Shown here piece by piece: positions 32,896 through 41,886 of a stretch of DNA of 64,000 bases (its first letter is position 1; each line of letters opens with the position of its first letter). Source of the DNA: Actinophytocola sp050699935 (lineage in GTDB: Bacteria; Actinomycetota; Actinomycetes; Mycobacteriales; Pseudonocardiaceae); assembly GCF_050699935.1 (NCBI RefSeq), contig NZ_JBOHGB010000012.1, positions 1 through 64,000 on the forward strand. The letters are read 5' to 3'. Position numbers and translations under genes: made by a program. A model generated the notes under the pieces. The model saw only the letters and a list, made by a program, of their open reading frames with translations. It ran no database searches and had not been told where the DNA came from.

Positions 32896-34920
32896 ATGTC
32901 GATCAACGGTGCGGACCTGGTGCGCCTGCTGGCCGCCCCGAGTTGCGTCGCCGTGGTGGGCGCGTCAGATGACTCCCGAAAGCCCGCGGCGCGCCCCATC
33001 TCCTACCTCAGGCGTCATGGCTTTCGCGGCCGGGTCGTCCCGGTCAGCTCCCGGCGGGCCGAGGTCGGTGGCGTCCCCGCGGTCCGCAGCCTCACGGAGC
33101 TGCCCCACGGTTCGGTGGACGTCGCGATGATCGTGCTGCCCGCCTCGCTCGTGCCGGCCGCCCTCGAGGACGCGGCCGCGGCCGGCGTCGCCGCCGCCGT
33201 CGTCATCAGCAGCGGGTTCGAAGTCCATACGGGAGACAACCGCCGCCGGCTCGACGAGGCCGTCGACCCGGCCCGCACGCGGGTCATCGGCCCGAACTGC
33301 GTCGGCACGCTCGCCGTGCGCACCGCCGCCTACCTCACCTTCTCCAGCGTCCTGCTGGACGCGGCGCCACAGCCCGGCCGGGTCGGCCTGGTCACCCAGA
33401 GCGGAGCGCTCGGCAACAGCCTGCTGCAGACCCTGATGCACCGCCACGTCGGCATCAGCCAGTGGATCAGTACCGGCAACGAGGCGGACGTCGGCGCGCT
33501 GGAGCTGGTGACCGGACTGCTCGGCCAGCCCGACATCGACGCGGTCGGGCTCTTCCTGGAGGGCATCACCGACCGGCGCTGGTTGCCCGCGCTGGAGAAC
33601 GCGTTGCGGGACACGGGCAAGCAGCTGTTCGTGCTGAAGGCGGCCAACAGCACCGCCGGGCGGCAGGCCGCGGCCGGGCACACCGGACGGGTGGTCGGAT
33701 CCGCACAGGTGGCCCGGGCCATCCTCGCCGAGATCGGCGCCTACGAGGTACCCGACCTCGGCGCCCTCGCGGACGCGTTGGCGGTCAACGACATTCGCCG
33801 CCAGCTGCCCCTGTACACCACTCCGCGGGTCTGCGTCGTGTCCGTGTCGGGCGCCGCGGCGGTCATCGCCGCGGACCGGATCAACCAGCATCCCCAGCTC
33901 CAACTGGCCACAGTGGACTCGTCGGACACGGGCCTGCTCGCCGGCCGGCTCGATCCGCGGCTGGCGCCGACGAACCCCGTCGACGTGCCGTTCCTCGACG
34001 AGACCGGCGTGTTCGTCGACACCATCGACTCCTACGCCGTGCCGGAGATCAGCGACCTCGTGGTCGCCATCGAGTCCGGCCTCGCACACGACCGTGCGAT
34101 CCTCGCGAGCCGGCTCGCCGACGGTGATGCCAAGGTGCCGGTCGTGCTGACCTCACTGTCCGAGGCTGACCCCGTCGGTGAGCCGGCGGCCGCCACGCTG
34201 GCCGCGGCCGGCGTGGCCTACCTGCCGACCGTCGAGCGTGCCGTCGACGCGCTGTCGCTGCGGCCCGGCGCGGTCCCCGCCACGTCCGTGGAACCGGACG
34301 GGCACGCGCACGGCCTGGAATGGGTCGCGGCCCGCATGCCGGCGGACTTCCCGCTCGCGAGCTGGCGGCTCGTCGCCGACGAGCACGCGGCCCGGCTGGC
34401 CGGGGACGACCTCGGCTTCCCGCTCGTGATGAAGGCCGCTGGCCGCACGATCGAGCACCGCAGCGAGCTCGGCGCGGTTCGCGTCGTTCGGGATTCCGCA
34501 GCGCTGGGTGAGGCTTTCGCCGCGATCCGGGCCGTGTGCGACGCCCACGGCGACGCCGTCGTGGCCCAGCGGTGGGCGCCTGGCGGGTTCGAGCTCATGG
34601 TGTCCGCCATCCGCGACCCGGAGTTCGGGCCGGTCGCCCTGGTCCGGCCCGGCGGTGTGCTCGCCGAGCACCTCGTCGGCCAGGCCGCGCTGTGGGGTGG
34701 GTGGGATGCGCGACGCCGGCTCGCCGTGCTGCGCCACTCCACCATCGGCGAGCTCCTCGACGGCTACCGCGGCGGACCCGTGTACGACGTCGAGGCACTG
34801 AACGAGCTCGTCTCCACCGCACTGCACGCGGTCGACACCGAGCTGTCCTTTCTCGAGATCAACCCCACGATCGTCGGCGAGTCGGGCGTCGTCGTCGTGG
34901 ACGCGTTGGCCCGCCCCTGA
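32896..34920 (+). CDS. Acyl-CoA synthetase (NDP-forming) / CoA ligase family protein
   Basis: A 674-aa protein joining a CoA-binding Rossmann domain (SCVAVVGASDDSRKPAARP), two succinyl-CoA-ligase-like domains (VGLVTQSGALGNS, with AAAGHTGRVVGS carrying the phospho-histidine position) and a C-terminal ATP-grasp domain (DLGFPLVMKAAG, FLEINPTIV). Such enzymes make acyl-CoA with release of ADP or GDP and phosphate. Start is ATG 32896 behind GCAGG. It lies 44 bp after the regulator and 34 bp before the MaoC gene, suggesting CoA activation followed by hydration of an unsaturated acyl-CoA. Confidence 0.85.
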   Translation: MSINGADLVRLLAAPSCVAVVGASDDSRKPAARPISYLRRHGFRGRVVPVSSRRAEVGGVPAVRSLTELPHGSVDVAMIVLPASLVPAALEDAAAAGVAAAVVISSGFEVHTGDNRRRLDEAVDPARTRVIGPNCVGTLAVRTAAYLTFSSVLLDAAPQPGRVGLVTQSGALGNSLLQTLMHRHVGISQWISTGNEADVGALELVTGLLGQPDIDAVGLFLEGITDRRWLPALENALRDTGKQLFVLKAANSTAGRQAAAGHTGRVVGSAQVARAILAEIGAYEVPDLGALADALAVNDIRRQLPLYTTPRVCVVSVSGAAAVIAADRINQHPQLQLATVDSSDTGLLAGRLDPRLAPTNPVDVPFLDETGVFVDTIDSYAVPEISDLVVAIESGLAHDRAILASRLADGDAKVPVVLTSLSEADPVGEPAAATLAAAGVAYLPTVERAVDALSLRPGAVPATSVEPDGHAHGLEWVAARMPADFPLASWRLVADEHAARLAGDDLGFPLVMKAAGRTIEHRSELGAVRVVRDSAALGEAFAAIRAVCDAHGDAVVAQRWAPGGFELMVSAIRDPEFGPVALVRPGGVLAEHLVGQAALWGGWDARRRLAVLRHSTIGELLDGYRGGPVYDVEALNELVSTALHAVDTELSFLEINPTIVGESGVVVVDALARP

Positions 34921-34954
34921 CCCCGGCCCCGGCACAGAACAAGGACGCGATCGC

Positions 34955-36124
34955 ATGACAGCACTCGACTACGCACCGGACATCACCGACGAGAACTTCG
35001 CCGAGGTGTACGCGCTGGACGGCCGGCCCCTCCGCATCGAGCCGTACAACACCGAGGCGTCGATCGATGTGCTCCGCCACTACGCCCACGGGATCGGCGA
35101 CGACAACCCGTTGTTCTCCGATCCCGACCACGGGGCACGGAGTCCGTTCGGGACGAACATCGCGCCCCCGACGTTCCTCTACTCGGTCTTCGACGGGGCG
35201 ATCGGCGCCGGCCTGCCCGGCGTTCAACCGATCTACGCCGGTACCGAGTGGACGTTCTACCGAAGCGTCCGGCGCGGCGAGGCGATCGTCCCGGTCGGAC
35301 ACTTCGGCCCGGCGCGGCGCCTGTCCGGTTCCCGGGCACGGGACATGGTCATCCAGACCGCGGACACCAGCTACCTGGTGGACGGCGTGCCGGTCGCCCG
35401 GGCCCTCGCCAGCACGTTCCGCGTACCTCGCAGGGGAGCAAAGGACGGCCTCGCCTACGAGCCTCGGGCCGAGTACCGCTACACCGCCGAGGAGATCGAG
35501 CGGATCCGCTTCGACGCGTGCCACGAGTTCCGCCGCGGTGCCACTCCGCTGGACTTCGCTTCGCTGCGCGTCGGAGCCGAGGTGCCCGCGGTGGTCAAGG
35601 GCCCCATCGACCAGATCACGATGACCGCCTACTACGCCGGCTGCATCGGCTCGCCCGGGTACAAGGCGTGCGAACTGGCGTGGAAGTACCGCGACTTCGC
35701 CGAGAACGAGCCACTCCGGCTGCCGAGCAACTACGACCCGAGCTACTTCGCCGAGACGGTCCTGCCCAGCCTCGGCCACCAGAACCCCTCCGTGGCCAAG
35801 GAGATCGGGATGCCGGGCGCCTACGACAACGGTCCTCAGCGGTGCGGCTGGTTCGCCCACGCGGTGACGAACTGGATGGGTGACTCCGCCCTGTTGCACA
35901 CGCTGTCGGTCCGGCTGCGCCGGCCGGACATCTTCGGCGACACCCTGTGGATCGGGGGAACGGTGCGAGGGCTGCGCAAGGCAGGCGACTACGGCTTGGT
36001 CGACCTCGACCTGACCGCGGTCAACCAGCTCGACGACGGGGTGGCCACCGGGACGGCCACGGTCGTCGTCCGACTCGACGCGAGCCCGGAGCCGATCGCC
36101 CTGGAACCGGGCACGGTGCTCTGA
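34955..36124 (+). CDS. MaoC-like (FAS1-type) dehydratase/hydratase, double hot-dog
   Basis: A 389-aa protein with an N-terminal MaoC/FAS1-like dehydratase domain (HYAHGIGDDNPLFSDPDHG, FGTNIAPPTFLYSVF) and a second hot-dog half (RRGATPLDFASLRVGAEVPAVVKGPI...MTAYYAGCIG). It is a homologue of the protein at the right edge of the window, sharing the GMPG.YD.G.QR..WF...VT.WMGD signature. Probable enoyl-CoA hydratase activity. It follows the CoA ligase and precedes the small EthD-like gene by 5 bp. Confidence 0.8.
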   Translation: MTALDYAPDITDENFAEVYALDGRPLRIEPYNTEASIDVLRHYAHGIGDDNPLFSDPDHGARSPFGTNIAPPTFLYSVFDGAIGAGLPGVQPIYAGTEWTFYRSVRRGEAIVPVGHFGPARRLSGSRARDMVIQTADTSYLVDGVPVARALASTFRVPRRGAKDGLAYEPRAEYRYTAEEIERIRFDACHEFRRGATPLDFASLRVGAEVPAVVKGPIDQITMTAYYAGCIGSPGYKACELAWKYRDFAENEPLRLPSNYDPSYFAETVLPSLGHQNPSVAKEIGMPGAYDNGPQRCGWFAHAVTNWMGDSALLHTLSVRLRRPDIFGDTLWIGGTVRGLRKAGDYGLVDLDLTAVNQLDDGVATGTATVVVRLDASPEPIALEPGTVL

Positions 36125-36129
36125 GCGCC

Positions 36130-36618
36130 ATGTGGCCTCGCATGATCACGGTCGAGTCCACCGGTCGGCCGACGGGCCCGGCGCTCACCTACCGGCGCCT
36201 CGACGGCGACCCGCGGTTCGACTACCTGACCCTCGACCCGAGCGAGGCGCGGCAGGCCGGCGATGACGCGGTGGTCCGGCGCTTCCGGCGATGCCGTGTC
36301 GTGGGTTCCCCGGCGCCGTCACCCGCTGGCCTGCTGCACGTCCTGCTGCCGGTCCCACCGGGCGCGGAGGACGAGTGGAACACCTGGTACGACACCGTCC
36401 ACCTACCGGGCGTGGTCGCGATCGCCGACGGGGTGCGAGCCGGCCACCGCTTCCGCCCGGCCGACCCCGACCAGCCGTACCTCGTCATCTACGAGTTCGC
36501 CACGCTCGAGGCACTGGAGGCATGGCAGCGAGGGACCACGGTCCGGGCGAAGAAGGACGAGTACTTCCAACAGTGGGGAGTGCGCAACAACCGCCGCGCC
36601 TTCGCGCTCGTCAGCTGA
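36130..36618 (+). CDS. EthD-like / dimeric alpha-beta-barrel protein
   Basis: A 162-aa protein starting at ATG 36130, five bases after the MaoC stop. The C-terminal 100 residues carry the pattern PPGAEDEWNTWYDTVHLPGVVAIADGVRAGHRF...YLVIYEF, as in EthD/DUF4286-type ferredoxin-like barrels that bind small aromatic or keto compounds. No cofactor motif. It is the last gene of the plus-strand operon. A role as isomerase or accessory protein is likely but unproven. Confidence 0.65.
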   Translation: MWPRMITVESTGRPTGPALTYRRLDGDPRFDYLTLDPSEARQAGDDAVVRRFRRCRVVGSPAPSPAGLLHVLLPVPPGAEDEWNTWYDTVHLPGVVAIADGVRAGHRFRPADPDQPYLVIYEFATLEALEAWQRGTTVRAKKDEYFQQWGVRNNRRAFALVS

Positions 36619-36619
36619 C

Positions 36620-36925
36620 GATCTGGGGATGCGGGCGTCGGTCCATGCGCGGTCGAGGATCTCGTCCACCGTTTGCTCCGGGGTCTGGTGGGACGTGTCG
36701 AGCCAGAGCCAGAGCCAGAGGCGGGGCGTGTCGTTCCGCAGGCCGTCGTCGAGCCGGCCGAGGGTCCAGTCGCCGTAGTGGTTCCTCGCTCGCGCGGCCT
36801 CCCGGGCGGCGACCGCCTCGGCCCGTGGGCCAGCACCACGACCAGCAGCGGGCGCCGGCGGATCAACCGGACCAGCTCGGTGAGGTTGCCCGCCGCCTGG
36901 ATTCCGGTGATCAGGACGATGGCTT
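36620..36925 (-). pseudogene. Remnant of an AAA-type phosphotransferase/kinase gene
   Basis: On the minus strand, fragments of a common actinobacterial P-loop phosphotransferase are visible in different frames. AIVLITGIQAAG, the P-loop start, has lost its ATG (now TAA-GCC) and the rest of the loop. RRRPLLVVVLAHGP is next, then after a frame change EAVAAREAARARNHYGDWT and DTSHQTPEQTVDEILDRAWTDARI. Most of the middle of the gene is deleted and the normal stop is gone. A CTCTGG hexamer is repeated three times near 36705-36722. The piece is wedged between two operons and is non-functional. Confidence 0.7.
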
Positions 36926-36957
36926 ACCGCGGTGCTGAGGTCATCGGCGTGTCCCGG

Positions 36958-37695
36958 TCAACCGGCGGCCGGGCGCGACGCCGGGTCGTCGAGGTCCGGG
37001 TGCGGGAGCACGGCGTCGGCGGCCTGGGTCGGGGTGGTGTCCGGGTAGAGCACGCGCAGCAGGAGAATCGCCGCCGCGCCGCCGACCAGCTGGGCGAGGA
37101 CGAAGGCCGGCGCCGAGGACGGGGCGATGCCGGCGAAGGTGTCGCTGAACATCCGGCCGATGGTGATCGCGGGGTTGGCGAAGCTGGTCGACGAGGTGAA
37201 CCAGTAGGCGGCGCCGATGTAGGCGCCGACCGCGGCCGGGGCCCGCTCGACGCGACCGGTGCGCACGAGCGCGAAGATCACCAGGACCAGCCCGAGGGTC
37301 GCCACGACCTCGGCCAGCCCGTGTGCCACGCTCGCCCGCTGGGTGGTGCTGATGCTGACCGGATCGAGCTCGAACATCACGTTGGCCAGGACCGCGCCCG
37401 CGGCGCACCCCGCGATCTGGGCCGGCACGTAGGCCAGCACCTCTCGCCACGACATCCCGCCCAGCGCGGCGTCCACCAGCGACACCACCGGGTTGAAGTG
37501 CCCGCCGCTGACCGGGCCGAACACGAGGATGAGCGCGAAGAGGCCGACGGCGGTCGCCGCGGCGTTCTCCAGGAGTTGCAGGCCGACGTCGTCGGGCGAG
37601 AGACGTTGCGCGGCGATACCGGAGCCGATCACCAGCGCCGCCAGCAGCAGGCTGCCCAGGAACTCGGCGAACACCTTGCGGCTCGTTCCGCGCAT
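36958..37695 (-). CDS. Aquaporin / MIP family channel (AqpS-like)
   Basis: A 245-aa membrane channel with six helices and both half-helix motifs, HFNPVVSL and FANPAITI. ATG 37695 is preceded by AAAGGAG. It lies downstream of an ArsR repressor (stop 76 bp upstream), close to arsenate reductases; aquaglyceroporins linked to ars genes let arsenite leave the cell (AqpS in Sinorhizobium). No Acr3 or ArsB pump is present in the window, so this channel could be the export route. The function is inferred from context. Confidence 0.87.
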   Translation of the reverse strand: MRGTSRKVFAEFLGSLLLAALVIGSGIAAQRLSPDDVGLQLLENAAATAVGLFALILVFGPVSGGHFNPVVSLVDAALGGMSWREVLAYVPAQIAGCAAGAVLANVMFELDPVSISTTQRASVAHGLAEVVATLGLVLVIFALVRTGRVERAPAAVGAYIGAAYWFTSSTSFANPAITIGRMFSDTFAGIAPSSAPAFVLAQLVGGAAAILLLRVLYPDTTPTQAADAVLPHPDLDDPASRPAAG

Positions 37696-37771
37696 GCGTG
37701 CTCCTTTGTGGACGAGCCGTGCGAAGGTCTGATGGGCACCGTGCTGGTCGCGGTCGGGGCTAGTCTCGGGG

Positions 37772-38173
37772 CTAGTCACAGTCGGGGCGGGGCGCGGTGT
37801 CGTCCCGGAACGGGCCGCCGGGCTGGAGCAGTTCGGACATGAGGTCCAGGGGCTCGGGCCGGACGCGGTACCAGCTCCAGGTTCCGCGCCGCTCGCGGGC
37901 GAGCAGGCCCGCCTGGACGAGGATCTTCAGGTGGTGCGACAGCGACGACTGGGGCATGTCGAACTCGTCGGCGAGGTCGCAGAAGCAGGCCTCGCCGGTC
38001 GGAGCCTGCCGAACCAGCGCGAGCAGCCTCACCCGGATGGGGTCGGACAGAGCCTTGAACAGGGGCGCCGCGCCGGTGATGTCGTCCGGGCGTAGCGAGC
38101 TGTCCTCGCTGGGCGGCGTGGCCAGCGCTACCACCCCGTTCCCACGCTCGTGTCCGACTGCTCCCCCGATCAT
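37772..38173 (-). CDS. ArsR family metalloregulator (copy 1)
   Basis: A 133-aa winged-helix repressor. The DNA-binding helix LSHHLKILVQAGLLARERRGTWSWYRV is typical, preceded by the thiol site CFCDLADEF that binds As(III). It lies 13 bp after the response-regulator gene and upstream of the aquaporin, with a PHO-box-like repeat 18-39 bp before its ATG. It may autoregulate the ars-aqp pair. Confidence 0.9.
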   Translation of the reverse strand: MIGGAVGHERGNGVVALATPPSEDSSLRPDDITGAAPLFKALSDPIRVRLLALVRQAPTGEACFCDLADEFDMPQSSLSHHLKILVQAGLLARERRGTWSWYRVRPEPLDLMSELLQPGGPFRDDTAPRPDCD

Positions 38174-38186
38174 GATGGCATGATGC

Positions 38187-39065
38187 TCAGCCAGTATGAA
38201 CGTCCGGTGAACGCTCGCTCGGCGTGGCTTGAGCGGGCACGGTACGGGTCGGGTCGCCGGCGGGACCAGTGGCTGTGTCGGCGGCTGGGGGCACGGTGAA
38301 CTGGTAGCCGAGACCTCGCACCACCTTGACCCACTTCGGGTTGTGCTCCTCGTCGCCGAGGCGCTTGCGCAGCCGCATGATGTGCACGGTGAGGCTGTTG
38401 CTCCGCACGCCCAGCTTGTCGCCCCAGACCGCGCGGTTGAGCTCCGCGCGGGTCAGCACCGCACCCAGCCGCTCGGCGAAGTAGCGGAGCAGGACGAACT
38501 CCTGTGGCGGGAGCGCCACGACGCGTCCGTCCAGCCAGAACTGCGGCACGGCGCCGTCGACTCGCAGCCGGCCGAGGTCGATCACCATGGGCCGCAGCTC
38601 GACCGCGTCGGGTCGCGGCGCGAACGACCGGAGCAGCCCGAGCAACTCGCGCGCCTGGTACGGGCGCCGCACGACCGCGGTGGCGCCGAGCTCGGCCGCT
38701 TGGGCGGCGAGGTCACCGGCCCCGGCTCCGGCGCCGACGATGATCGGCAGCTCGTGGTCGAGCTCGCGGATGATGGCGAGGAAGTCCGCCGCGCCGAGCC
38801 TGCCCGACGCGGGGCCGAGCAGCACGACGTCCGGGCACGTGCGGCCGACCTGCAGCAGCGCGACGGCCGGGTCCGTGCACTGCCGTACCTCGACCGGTTG
38901 CCCGACGAACGCGTCGGTGAGCTCCCGGGCGATGTCGCTGTCGTGCTCGACAAGCAGTACCGCGAGCCGGTCGGGAACCCGCGTGCTGGCCGAGACACAG
39001 GCCCGGTGTCGCGTGTGGAACTGGGTGTTGTCCGACTCCCAGCCTTCGGTGACCGACCCCGACAT
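38187..39065 (-). CDS. OmpR/PhoP-type response regulator with degenerate receiver domain
   Basis: A 292-aa protein. Residues about 30-150 form a receiver-like domain: the acidic pair is in VEHDSD, but the phosphorylated Asp position reads VLLGPASGRLG (no Asp) and the conserved Lys is Arg in VVRRPY. The C-terminal winged helix is intact (LPPQEFVLLRYFAERLGAVLTRAELNRAVWG, RLRKRLGDEEHNPKWVKVVRGLGYQF). It is the last gene after pstB (7-bp gap), so it probably controls phosphate genes without normal phosphorylation. Confidence 0.85.
   Translation of the reverse strand: MSGSVTEGWESDNTQFHTRHRACVSASTRVPDRLAVLLVEHDSDIARELTDAFVGQPVEVRQCTDPAVALLQVGRTCPDVVLLGPASGRLGAADFLAIIRELDHELPIIVGAGAGAGDLAAQAAELGATAVVRRPYQARELLGLLRSFAPRPDAVELRPMVIDLGRLRVDGAVPQFWLDGRVVALPPQEFVLLRYFAERLGAVLTRAELNRAVWGDKLGVRSNSLTVHIMRLRKRLGDEEHNPKWVKVVRGLGYQFTVPPAADTATGPAGDPTRTVPAQATPSERSPDVHTG
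38191..38212 (-). promoter_or_regulatory. PHO-box-like direct repeat before arsR
   Basis: On the minus strand GTTCACCGGAC (38212-38202) is followed directly by GTTCATACTGG (38201-38191): two 11-nt units that begin with the PhoP consensus GTTCACC. It overlaps the end of the response-regulator gene and sits 18-39 bp upstream of the arsR start. It suggests phosphate control of the arsR-aquaporin pair. Confidence 0.6.
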
Positions 39066-39072
39066 GGCGGGC

Positions 39073-39987
39073 TCAGCCGAACCGGCCGGTGATGTAGGCC
39101 TCGGTCCGCCGGTCGGAGGGGTTGGCGAAGATGTGCTCGGTGGTGTCGAACTCGACGAGCTGGCCGGTGCGGTTGCCCCGCTCGTCGGCCTCGGCGGTGA
39201 AGAACGCGGTCCGCTGGGAGATCCGGGCGGCCTGCTGCATGTTGTGGGTGACGATGATGATCGTGAACCTGGTCGCCAGGTCGTTCATCAGGTCCTCGAT
39301 CTTGGCCGTGGCGATCGGGTCGAGCGCGGAGCACGGCTCGTCCATGAGGATCACCTCCGGCGAGGTGGCGATGGCGCGGGCGATGCACAGCCGCTGCTGC
39401 TGGCCGCCGGACAGGCCGTAGGCGTTCTGCCTGAGCTTGTCCTTGACCTCGTCCCACAGCGCGGCGGCGCGCAGTGCCTGCTCCACGGCGTCGTCCATGC
39501 TGCCGCGGCTCTTGCCGGCCGGCATGCCGGTTACGCGGGGGCCGTAGGCGACGTTGTCGTAGATGGACTTGGGGAACGGGTTGGGCTTCTGGAACACCAT
39601 GCCGATGCGGCGGCGCAGCTCGATCACGTCGACGGCGGGGTGGTGGATGTCCGTGCCGTGGTAGGCGATGCGGCCGTGCACCGTGGCAGTCGGGATGAGG
39701 TCGTTCATCCGGTTCAGGCAACGCAGCACGGTGGACTTGCCGCAGCCGGACGGGCCGATCAGCGCGGTGATCTCCTTGCTGCCGAAGGCGAGGTTCACGC
39801 CGCTGACGGCGAGGAAGACGCCGTAGCTGACGCCGAGGTCGTTCACGGTGATCACGCCGTCCGGCTCGGTGCTGGGGACCGCGGGTGCCCGGTGATGCGC
39901 GATCTCCACGAGCAGCTGCTCACCCTGTCCGTCCACTTCGGACTTCGGGTTGTCTTCGGTCACGCGTGTGTGCTCCGCTCGGGTCAT
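39073..39987 (-). CDS. pstB: Phosphate ABC transporter ATP-binding protein PstB
   Basis: A 304-aa ATPase: Walker A GPSGCGKST, RCLNRMNDLIP, FQKPNPFPKSIYDNVAYG, signature LSGGQQQRLCIARA, Walker B VILMDEPCSALDP, H-loop IIVTHNMQQAARIS. All are hallmarks of PstB. I choose ATG 39987 with GAGAGG upstream. A 40-residue N-terminal extension precedes the domain. It is the fourth gene of pstSCAB and ends 7 bp before the response regulator. Confidence 0.95.
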   Translation of the reverse strand: MTRAEHTRVTEDNPKSEVDGQGEQLLVEIAHHRAPAVPSTEPDGVITVNDLGVSYGVFLAVSGVNLAFGSKEITALIGPSGCGKSTVLRCLNRMNDLIPTATVHGRIAYHGTDIHHPAVDVIELRRRIGMVFQKPNPFPKSIYDNVAYGPRVTGMPAGKSRGSMDDAVEQALRAAALWDEVKDKLRQNAYGLSGGQQQRLCIARAIATSPEVILMDEPCSALDPIATAKIEDLMNDLATRFTIIIVTHNMQQAARISQRTAFFTAEADERGNRTGQLVEFDTTEHIFANPSDRRTEAYITGRFG

Positions 39988-40006
39988 CGGGTATGTCCTC
40001 TCCAAC

Positions 40007-40906
40007 TCACCAGCGTCGCTGGAATCTGTTGCGCAGCCAGATGGCGAGCCCGTTCATGACGAGCAGGATTATGATCAGCAGCAGAATGGCGGCGTAGGCG
40101 AGGTCGCGGAACGCGTCGCGGTCCTGCGGCACGAGGTTGTAGATCTGCACCGGCAGCACGGTGTACCGGGAGAACACGCCGTCGGGGTTGAACGTCACGA
40201 AGGTGGTGGCGCCGACCAGGATCAGGGGCGCGGCCTCGCCGATCGCGCGGGACAGCGCCAGGATCGAGCCGGTCGCGATGCCGGGTACGGCGCTTGGTAG
40301 CACCTGCCGCCAGGTGGTCTGCCACTCGGTCGCGCCTAGCGCGAGCGAGCCGTCCCGGATCTCACGCGGGACCGCGCGCAGCGCCTCGCGGGTGGCGATG
40401 ATGATGACCGGGAGGATCAGCAGGGCGAGCGCGATCGCGCCGGCGAGCACGACCGAGCCCATCGACACCGGGCCGCGCACGATGAACCCGAGGGTGAGGA
40501 TGCCGTAGATGACGGCCGGGACGGCGGCCAGGTTCTGGATGTTGAGCTCGATCGCGCGGTTCCACCAGCGCCGCGGATTGGCGTACTCCTCGAGGTAGAT
40601 CGCCGCGGCGACGCCGAGCGGCAGCGCGATCAGCGCGGTGAACCCGACCACCCACAGCGTGCCGAACAGGGCGGACTGCACGCCGGCGGTCTCCGGGTTG
40701 ATCTTCGATGGTTGCGCGCCGAGGAGGTTCCCGTCCAGCCGGGCCAGCCCGCGCTGGATGATGACGGCGAGAACGAAGAACAGGAAGGCGCACGCGATCG
40801 CCAGGCATGCCCACAGCACGGCGGCGAACACCGCCGAGGTCACGTCGACCCGCCGGCGGGAGGACAGCGCCGGCGGTGTGGCCGGCGGGGATTCCTGGAC
40901 GGTCAT
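40007..40906 (-). CDS. pstA: Phosphate ABC transporter permease PstA
   Basis: A 299-aa permease with six helices. Typical PstA segments are ALFGTLWVVGFTALIALPLGVAAAIYLEEYA, AVPAVIYGILTLGF, ALGATEWQTTWRQVLPSAVPGIATGSILALSRAIGEAAPL. The ATG overlaps the last base of the pstC stop (TGATG). It forms a heterodimer with PstC in the high-affinity phosphate importer. Confidence 0.95.
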   Translation of the reverse strand: MTVQESPPATPPALSSRRRVDVTSAVFAAVLWACLAIACAFLFFVLAVIIQRGLARLDGNLLGAQPSKINPETAGVQSALFGTLWVVGFTALIALPLGVAAAIYLEEYANPRRWWNRAIELNIQNLAAVPAVIYGILTLGFIVRGPVSMGSVVLAGAIALALLILPVIIIATREALRAVPREIRDGSLALGATEWQTTWRQVLPSAVPGIATGSILALSRAIGEAAPLILVGATTFVTFNPDGVFSRYTVLPVQIYNLVPQDRDAFRDLAYAAILLLIIILLVMNGLAIWLRNRFQRRW

Positions 40907-41886
40907 CAGTAGGCCTGCCGATACCTGCGGACCAGCCGGATGCTGATCAGGTTGATCACGAGCGTCATCGCGAACAGCAACCCGCCGACGGCGAACAGCG
41001 AGTAGTAGACGGGGCTGCCCTGCGGGGCGTCGCCGCTGGCGATCTGGGCGATGAACCCGGTCATGGTCTGGGCGCCCTCGCGCGGGTCGAAGGTGAGCGT
41101 CGCGCGGTTTCCGGCCGCCACGGCCATGATCATCGTCTCGCCGACCGCGCGGGAGATGCCGAGCACGATCGCCGCGACGATCCCGGACAGCGCGGCCGGG
41201 AACACCACCCGCAGCGTGGTCTTCATCCGGTTGGCGCCCAGCGCGTAGGAGCCCTGCCGCAGCGACAGCGGGACCGCCGACATGGCGTCCTCGGACAGCG
41301 ACGCGACAGTCGGAACGATCATGAATCCCATGACCAGCCCGGCGGAGAGCATGTTGTACAGGCCGGGGATGTCCAGCAGTGGCTTGAGGATCGGGGTGAC
41401 GATGGTCAGTGCCAGGAAGCCGTACACGACGGTCGGGATCCCGGCCAGCACCTCGAGGATCGGCTTCATGAACCGCCGCACCCGACTGCCGGCGTACTCC
41501 GAGAGGTAGACCGCGGCCCCGAGCCCCAGTGGCACCGCGACGACGAGCGCGATCAGCGTGGTCATCAGCGTGCCGACCACGAGCGGCAGCACGCCCCATT
41601 CCTTGTCGTCCCAGACGAACTTACCGCCGAACGCGGCCGTCCACTCGGTACCGGTGAGGAACTCCAGCACGTCGACGTGGGTGAAGAACGTCAGCATGGG
41701 CACCAGGAGCGACACCACGATCCCGACCGTGACCGCGATCGACAGGAACGCCGCCCCGATGAGGAACGCCCTGATGATCCGCTCGCCGACGCGGGAGCCG
41801 CGCCGGGACAGGTCCACGCCGTCCCACAGGGCCGGGTGGCCCCCCGCGCTCGGAGGGCCACCCGTCGTGATCTGGCCAGGGCTCAC
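40906..41886 (-). CDS. pstC: Phosphate ABC transporter permease PstC
   Basis: A 326-aa permease with PstC-type segments: GVLPLVVGTLMTTLIALVVAVPLGLGAAVYLSEYA, GIPTVVYGFLAL, GANRMKTTLRVVFPAALSGIVAAIVLGISRAVGETMIM. GTG 41886 overlaps the pstS stop (GTGA). It carries a charged cytoplasmic N-terminus. It is the partner of PstA. Confidence 0.95.
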   Translation of the reverse strand: MSPGQITTGGPPSAGGHPALWDGVDLSRRGSRVGERIIRAFLIGAAFLSIAVTVGIVVSLLVPMLTFFTHVDVLEFLTGTEWTAAFGGKFVWDDKEWGVLPLVVGTLMTTLIALVVAVPLGLGAAVYLSEYAGSRVRRFMKPILEVLAGIPTVVYGFLALTIVTPILKPLLDIPGLYNMLSAGLVMGFMIVPTVASLSEDAMSAVPLSLRQGSYALGANRMKTTLRVVFPAALSGIVAAIVLGISRAVGETMIMAVAAGNRATLTFDPREGAQTMTGFIAQIASGDAPQGSPVYYSLFAVGGLLFAMTLVINLISIRLVRRYRQAY

